Origin: CAZCGA01 sp964498075
GTDB lineage: Bacteria > Desulfobacterota > Binatia > HRBIN30
Assembly: GCA_964498075.1 (NCBI GenBank)
Contig: CAZCGA010000182.1
Coordinates: 1-10,819, forward strand
DNA length: 10,819 bases
Reading direction: 5' to 3'
Shown: positions 7,252-10,819 of the stretch, one piece after another
How the letters are laid out: each line of letters begins with the position of its first letter
How positions within the stretch are numbered: position 1 is the stretch's first letter
Notes under the pieces: model-generated
Told to the model about the DNA's origin: nothing
Database searches by the model: none
What the model saw: only the letters and a program-made list of their open reading frames with translations
Program-made: the position numbers and the translations under genes

Positions 7252-8629
7252 TCATCCCGCGACCGCCTCATTCAACTTTCGCACCAGATCGCCCAGCTTG
7301 CCGCCGAACGACCTGTCGGCCTGCCACCAGCCGCCGGCGCGCGTGAAGACGGGCAGGTGCTCGAAGTCATTGCGATCAATCGATAGGTTCTGGACGAGAT
7401 GCGCCTGAATCCTTTCCAGCCACGCCCGCTGCTCGTCTGTAAACGTCTGGCCGCTAGTCACGCGCAGCACGGCGAGCTTCACGCGCTCTTCCGCGGTGAA
7501 GATGGCGGCCGCTTCGTCGCCGGCCCGTTTGATCATCGAGATCACATCCACCAGCGCCTTGTCGTAGCGGACGCGGTAGGCCATCTGCAAGTTGCTCTCC
7601 GTGAAGTGCTCAGGCGTGGCCGAGAGCTTCGTGCGCAGCTCGTTCAGCGCGTCCGTACTCCAGTCGCTCGGTCGCTTGAGCAGGATCTCGATCGCTTGAA
7701 TGTGCACCGGGTTTTCGCGCACGAACCGGGCGAACATACTCAGGTAGTCTTCGGGCCGGTACTCGTGGCCCGTGCCGTCGCGGATCAGCACCTGCGAGCT
7801 GACCGTGTCCTTGGCGCCGTAGGCAATCAGGAAGTCGCGCTTCGGTCGCGGGTAGTTCACCAGCAAGTCTTGCAGCGCAGGGTGGCGCAGCAGCTTCATC
7901 GTCTCCGTAAAGTCTTGTCGAAGCGTTCGCTGGAGGTCTCTTGCGAAACGCGCAACGTCGCCATCGAGGATGTACGGAGCGAACAGCTCGCGCGCATCGC
8001 CCGACATCTCCTTGTCGATGCGCTGCAGCCGCTTGACCAGGCAGCGAACGTTGTAGTCCTTGTCCCTGTTTTGCCAGATCTCCTCAATGATCTCGTTAAC
8101 CGTGCGGCTCGGCTTGTCGGGCGGCTCCGCTGTGATATCCGTTGCGTTTCGGAAGTACTCGAACAGCGTCCCGTCGAAGCAGTCGAACACCGTGAAGTGC
8201 GACTTGTCGGCGGCCTGGTCGCCCTTGCGGGTACCTCGACCAAGCATCTGCGTGAAGAGAATGCGCGACTTCACGACGCGCAGGAACACGATGAACTCCA
8301 AGTCCCGGATATCGACGCCCGTACTGAGGAGATCGACGGTAACCACGATGCCCGGCTCCGGCCGGTTCCGGAACTCGCGTATCTTCTGGAGAGGCCGGTC
8401 CACTCTCCCGGTGATCTTCTGGACGAACGCTTCACCGCGCCCGAAGACACCTCGCGCCAAATCGACAAGCTGGTCGGCGTGCGAGGTGTGGGGCAAATCG
8501 TTCGCCGAGAAGATGAGCATCTTCGGGAATCGCCCGTGCTCTTTCTCGTGCTCATCGGCGTAGCGCTTCAGCTCTTCGAGGATCTTCCTGTTGGAGTCAG
8601 GCGACGTGACGTGTCGCTCAATCTCTTCC
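7252..8629 (-). CDS. hsdR: type I restriction endonuclease subunit HsdR, C-terminal part
   Basis: The second half of the HsdR motor, continuing the product encoded before the N gap. The frame is open from the gap and begins EEIERHVTSPDSNRKILEEL, so the ATG at 8520 (MLIFSAND) is internal and not a true start. It contains the second RecA-like helicase domain: motif V TVDLLSTGVDI and motif VI QMLGRGTR, which completes the ATP site. A long C-terminal region follows, ending RSFGGKLGDLVRKLNEAVAG; it resembles the EcoEI-type HsdR C-terminal domain that contacts the methylase core. The stop is TGA at 7254-7252. This part is out of frame with the N-terminal part by the printed number of Ns, which is best explained by a placeholder gap length. 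The whole protein would be about 895 residues, a normal length for the family. Confidence 0.93.
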
Positions 8630-8639
8630 NNNNNNNNNN
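8630..8639. other. assembly gap (10 Ns) inside hsdR
   Basis: Ten Ns interrupt hsdR. Reading on the minus strand, the left part ends GAGTTC-GG and the right part resumes G-GAA-GAG, so the true missing length must be a multiple of three for the gene to be intact. Ten is not, so the number is probably a scaffolding placeholder. The flanks (DLLEDEREF and EEIERHVTSPDSNRKIL) are the adjoining segments of HsdR, so only a few residues are likely missing. Confidence 0.95.
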
Positions 8640-9940
8640 CCGAACTCGCGCTCGTCTTCCAGCAGATCGAGTTTTCGCTGGCCAGTCATCGTATCTACTT
8701 GGTCGACTTGCTCGCCTTCTGCGAGGAAGATGCCGTTCATTCGTACGTCTGAGTGCAGTGCGACAAGGTTGTAGTCGACGAGATGACCATCTGCGACCGC
8801 CTGTTCGTAGTCGTAGTGGTACACGACGTCTTTGAAGAAAGCAGTTGTATGAGTTGCTGGTGTCGCAGTCAGGCCGACTGTGATCGCGTCGAAGTGCTCC
8901 AGTGTGTCGCGCCGAGTCGAGTTCTCTTGCGCCGTGTAACCGCGGTGGCACTCATCTGCGATGATCAGATCGAACGCATGGATCGGAATGTTCAGCCGTT
9001 CGGCGTTAGCATCCTCCTCTTCGAGCGCTTCCTCTCCGAAGTTCGCTCTATCACGCCCGAAGAGGTTTATCGCCATCCGCTGGATCGTGCAGACGTATAC
9101 GAATGCAGCGCCGGAAGGAGGATCTGTGAGGTACGCGTTTGGCAGTCTCGTCGGATCGAACTTGGCATCATCGAGATCGTCTTTGTGGAAGCTCTGGCTG
9201 TAGACCTCGTAGATCTGATTGAACTTCTTGCCCGGCTCCGCATCGAACGACGCAAACTCTCGCACCGCCTGTGCAGCGAGCGCTCGCCGGTCGACGAGAA
9301 AGAGGACGCGCTTGGCAACGCCGGCCTTCATCAGCCGGTAGACTTCGTTGACCGTCGTGAACGTCTTTCCTGTGCCGGTCGCCATCGCGAGCAGCATGCG
9401 GCGCTTGCGGGCGCGGATCGCTTCTTCAATCGCGGCGTTCGCGTCGCGCTGGTAGTCTCTCAGCCAGCGGTTGTCATTCGGCATCGCCGCGAGCGCGTCA
9501 CACGCTCCCTCGAAATCTCTGCCGAGTTGCTCTTTGAGCGCGGAGGGCGTGTGGAATCCGGCGACCTGGCGCGATCGGTTTAGCCGATGGCGCACATCGT
9601 GATACCAGATGACTTCACCGTTGGTTGAGTACAGAAAGGGCGCGTGAAACCCGTCGAAATCGAACGCACCGTTCTCGACGCCTTTGGAGTATCGTTCAGC
9701 CTGCGTCAGGACGTTCTGCGGCCCAAGCGTGACCTTCTTCGCTTCAACGACGCCCAGCACGCGCCCTTCGACGGTCAGGACATAGTCTGCGGGACCATTC
9801 GCCGTCGGGTATTCTTCGACCGCTGCGCAACCGGGCAGCGCAGGAGTCTCGAGACGAAAGGGAGCCGGAGGCCACCCCGCGTGCCCGAGCTTCGGATCGA
9901 CGCGCCGCTTCCTTGTTTGCCACTCCAACTCCACCGACAT
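8640..9940 (-). CDS. hsdR: type I restriction endonuclease subunit HsdR, N-terminal part
   Basis: The N-terminal half of the translocating nuclease, 433 residues up to the gap. It cleaves unmethylated DNA after ATP-driven translocation, as part of the HsdR-HsdM-HsdS complex. The PD-(D/E)xK nuclease is near the front: D52 in GPADYVLTVEG, then E66-A-K68 in VVEAKK, followed by QAERY (80-84). The first helicase domain has Walker A MATGTGKT (186-193), DECH (329-332) and motif III GLTATP (356-361), so nuclease and ATPase residues are intact. The ATG at 9940 has no ribosome binding site (GGCTCGCC precedes it), but TATAAT sits eight bases upstream, suggesting a leaderless message. It is the first gene of the hsd operon. 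GC is lower here (55-57% in sampled lines) than in the C-terminal half or hsdM (about 63%). Confidence 0.95.
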
Positions 9941-9948
9941 GGCGAGCC

Positions 9949-9954
9949 ATTATA
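9949..9954 (-). promoter_or_regulatory. -10 box for hsdR, possibly leaderless
   Basis: A perfect TATAAT on the minus strand, separated from the hsdR ATG by eight bases (GGCTCGCC). A start site 6-8 bases past the box would fall on or next to the A of ATG. No good -35 is present at 17-18 bases; the hexamer there is roughly TGATTA. The promoter role is inferred from position and the lack of any ribosome binding site. Confidence 0.5.
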
Positions 9955-10040
9955 CGCGCCTGCCGTCTGGCTAATCACATCTCCGCAACGTTACCTCAAC
10001 CGTCCAAACATTCACTCGCTTGCTCCCTTGCCTGTTCCCC

Positions 10041-10069
10041 TTGACATAGCCTCCAAAACCTGTCATTAT
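10041..10069 (+). promoter_or_regulatory. sigma-70-like promoter
   Basis: Consensus -35 TTGACA at 10041-10046, a 17-base spacer, then CATTAT at 10064-10069, four of six matches to TATAAT. A transcript would start near 10076 and run towards the KHGL gene, giving a leader of about 300 bases that contains all the small repeats of this region. Confidence 0.5.
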
Positions 10070-10139
10070 CCGCACCCAGTTAGAGCGCCCGTTCTACAGG
10101 AGGTAGGAATCATCGCGCAGCGCACCGATTCGCCTGACG

Positions 10140-10160
10140 GCTGATGGCTGACTAGCTGAC
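10140..10160. repeat. GCTGA short-period repeat, block 1
   Basis: Three GCTGA units at 10140, 10147 and 10155, spaced seven and eight bases apart. The 12-base GCTGATGGCTGA recurs exactly at 10339-10350. Confidence 0.6.
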
Positions 10161-10231
10161 ATGCATTCTGAGGACTTTCGGTGGGGTGGAAGGGTTATCG
10201 GGATACACATGAAAAAAGGGCCGATTCTACC

Positions 10232-10277
10232 AAACGAACTTCGATCCAGATTCAAAAACGGCGAAAACGAACTTCGA
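10232..10277. repeat. 13-base direct repeat pair
   Basis: AAACGAACTTCGA occurs at 10232-10244 and again, exactly, at 10265-10277, 33 bases (11 codons) later. In the plus frame of the small 10209-10328 reading, both copies encode Asn-Glu-Leu-Arg. Confidence 0.7.
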
Positions 10278-10297
10278 ATGACGCACGGGGCGGGGTT

Positions 10298-10322
10298 TGT
10301 AGGGGCGCATGGCAATGCGCCC
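10298..10322. repeat. hairpin repeat unit E
   Basis: TGTAGGGGC start; GGGCGCAT (10303-10310), loop GGCA, ATGCGCCC (10315-10322). One loop base differs from unit B at 7127-7151, about 3.2 kb away. Confidence 0.85.
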
Positions 10323-10323
10323 G

Positions 10324-10359
10324 GCTGACAAGCTGACCGCTGATGGCTGAATTGCTGAT
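10324..10359. repeat. GCTGA short-period repeat, block 2
   Basis: Five GCTGA units at 10324, 10332, 10339, 10346 and 10354, spaced seven or eight bases apart. The block abuts hairpin unit E and ends just before the KHGL ribosome binding site. Confidence 0.6.
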
Positions 10360-10361
10360 AG

Positions 10362-10368
10362 AGGAGGT
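10362..10368 (+). promoter_or_regulatory. strong ribosome binding site for the KHGL gene
   Basis: AGGAGGT, complementary to the 16S rRNA 3' end, lies five bases before the ATG at 10374. This fixes the start of the partial gene at the right edge. Confidence 0.85.
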
Positions 10369-10373
10369 CCGTT

Positions 10374-10819
10374 ATGCCTAGAGGAGAAGGTGGCGGCCCC
10401 AAGCTTGTCCTGAGCCCGCCGAAGGAACCCACCGAAACGCCGAAGCCCCGTGGGGGCCCCAAAACGCCCGAAGGCAAGGCACGCTCCAGCCGCAACGCGG
10501 TCAAGCACGGGCTCCGCTCGCCCCACCCCTTCATCATCGAGGACGTTGAATCTCCCGAGGAGTGGGAGGAGTTCAAGCTCGGCATTATCGAAAGCCGGCA
10601 GCCCGTCGGAATGCACGAGCTGGAGCTAGCTATCAACATCGCCTGGAATCACTGGAAGCTTCGCCGCTGTCGGCTCGTTGAGAACTCGCAGATTACTAAG
10701 CAGGTCGAGGAGACGGAATGGGAACTACAACAAGAAGACGCCCTCGAGGACGGCCTTCCGGACGGCGCGCCGCGCCCCGCGATCGATCCCGAACGCCTCG
10801 TCTGCAATCAACACCTCAA
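10374..10819 (+). CDS. KHGL-motif hypothetical protein, 3' end outside window
   Basis: 148 codons are visible and the frame is still open at the window edge. A Pro/Gly/Lys-rich start (MPRGEGGGPKLVLSPPKE) leads into GGPKTPEGKARSSRNAVKHGL (residues 27-47). A helical part follows, with SPEEWEEFKLGIIESRQPVG, HELELAINIAWNHWKLRRCR and then an acidic stretch. The order GPKTPEGKARS-xxNAxKHGL, E-rich helix, Y/R-x-P-x-G and W-x-LRR is one I associate with a widespread but uncharacterised family in environmental bacteria. The layout is faintly like phage small terminase subunits, but nothing proves this. Residues 10-18 (KLVLSPPKE) are encoded by a dispersed repeat (10401-10426). The start is fixed by AGGAGGT. 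The upstream promoter at 10041 may drive it. Function is unknown. Confidence 0.8.
   Translation, partial: MPRGEGGGPKLVLSPPKEPTETPKPRGGPKTPEGKARSSRNAVKHGLRSPHPFIIEDVESPEEWEEFKLGIIESRQPVGMHELELAINIAWNHWKLRRCRLVENSQITKQVEETEWELQQEDALEDGLPDGAPRPAIDPERLVCNQHL
10401..10426. repeat. dispersed GTCCTGAGC repeat inside the KHGL gene
   Basis: AAGCTTGTCCTGAGCCCGCC followed by GAAGGA. It is a clearer copy of the repeat type at 4241-4271 and is read in frame as KLVLSPPKE. Confidence 0.65.

Larger units (their letters stand above)
9941..10373. other. non-coding region with promoters and small repeats
   Basis: A 433-base region between the divergent hsdR and KHGL genes. From left to right it holds the hsdR -10 box, a plus-strand promoter (10041-10069), an orphan AGGAGGT (10098-10104), a GCTGA-repeat block (10140-10160), a 13-base direct repeat (10232-10244 and 10265-10277), a hairpin repeat (10298-10322), a second GCTGA block (10324-10359) and the KHGL ribosome binding site. 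A 39-codon frame (10209-10328, starting MKKGPILPNELRSRF) spans the direct repeat and hairpin, but has no good ribosome binding site and is probably not a gene. Confidence 0.6.

Noticed and set aside
5901..7346. 481-codon plus-strand frame opposite hsdM
   Set aside because: It is antisense to a well-supported methyltransferase and is Arg/Val/Leu rich, with no recognisable domain; high GC makes such frames common.
7399..8835. 478-codon plus-strand frame opposite hsdR
   Set aside because: It mirrors HsdR codons, runs across the Ns and has no domain or ribosome binding site.
9644..10144. 166-codon plus-strand frame over the hsdR start
   Set aside because: Antisense to the HsdR nuclease domain, then continues into the non-coding promoter region.
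10094..10639. 181-codon minus-strand frame opposite the KHGL gene
   Set aside because: Ser/Pro-rich shadow; the plus-strand KHGL frame has a perfect ribosome binding site and a recognised motif.

Overview
The window looks like chromosomal DNA from a moderately GC-rich bacterium, probably a draft or metagenomic scaffold because a run of ten Ns (8630-8639) interrupts a gene. No rRNA, tRNA or other clear marker gene is present. Dispersed palindromic and GTCCTGAGC-type repeats, a large ATP-binding LuxR-type regulator and a possible leaderless -10 box would suit Chloroflexota or another environmental phylum. That assignment is a guess.

Layout. Positions 1-141 (minus) may hold the cut-off start of an unrecognised gene. 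Positions 162-716 (minus) encode a PadR-family repressor, and 799-1191 (minus) an unknown 130-residue protein just upstream, likely in the same transcript. A short regulatory region with three palindromic sites (1192-1399) separates these from a divergent LAL-type (MalT/LuxR-like) regulator (about 1400-4255, plus). That gene converges on a complete type I restriction-modification operon on the minus strand: hsdR (9940-7252, broken only by the N gap), hsdM (7082-5631) and hsdS (5631-4270). hsdM and hsdS overlap by one base. hsdR and hsdM are separated by 169 bases carrying four copies of a hairpin-forming repeat. From 9941 to 10373 lies a non-coding region rich in small repeats, with a candidate promoter on each strand. 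A KHGL-motif protein of unknown function begins at 10374 and runs off the right edge.

How the genes work together. HsdS reads DNA through two variable domains, HsdM methylates adenines at the bipartite target, and HsdR adds translocation and cleavage for unmethylated DNA. hsdS is a strong compositional mosaic: sampled lines are about 55% GC in the two target-recognition domains against 72-83% in the conserved parts, as expected for an exchanged specificity subunit. The PadR/unknown/LAL group is a separate two-regulator module whose signal cannot be read from the sequence.

I see no clearly new defence system. The best leads are the repeats placed inside the hsd operon and inside gene ends, the leaderless-looking hsdR start, and the repeat-rich region in front of the KHGL gene.
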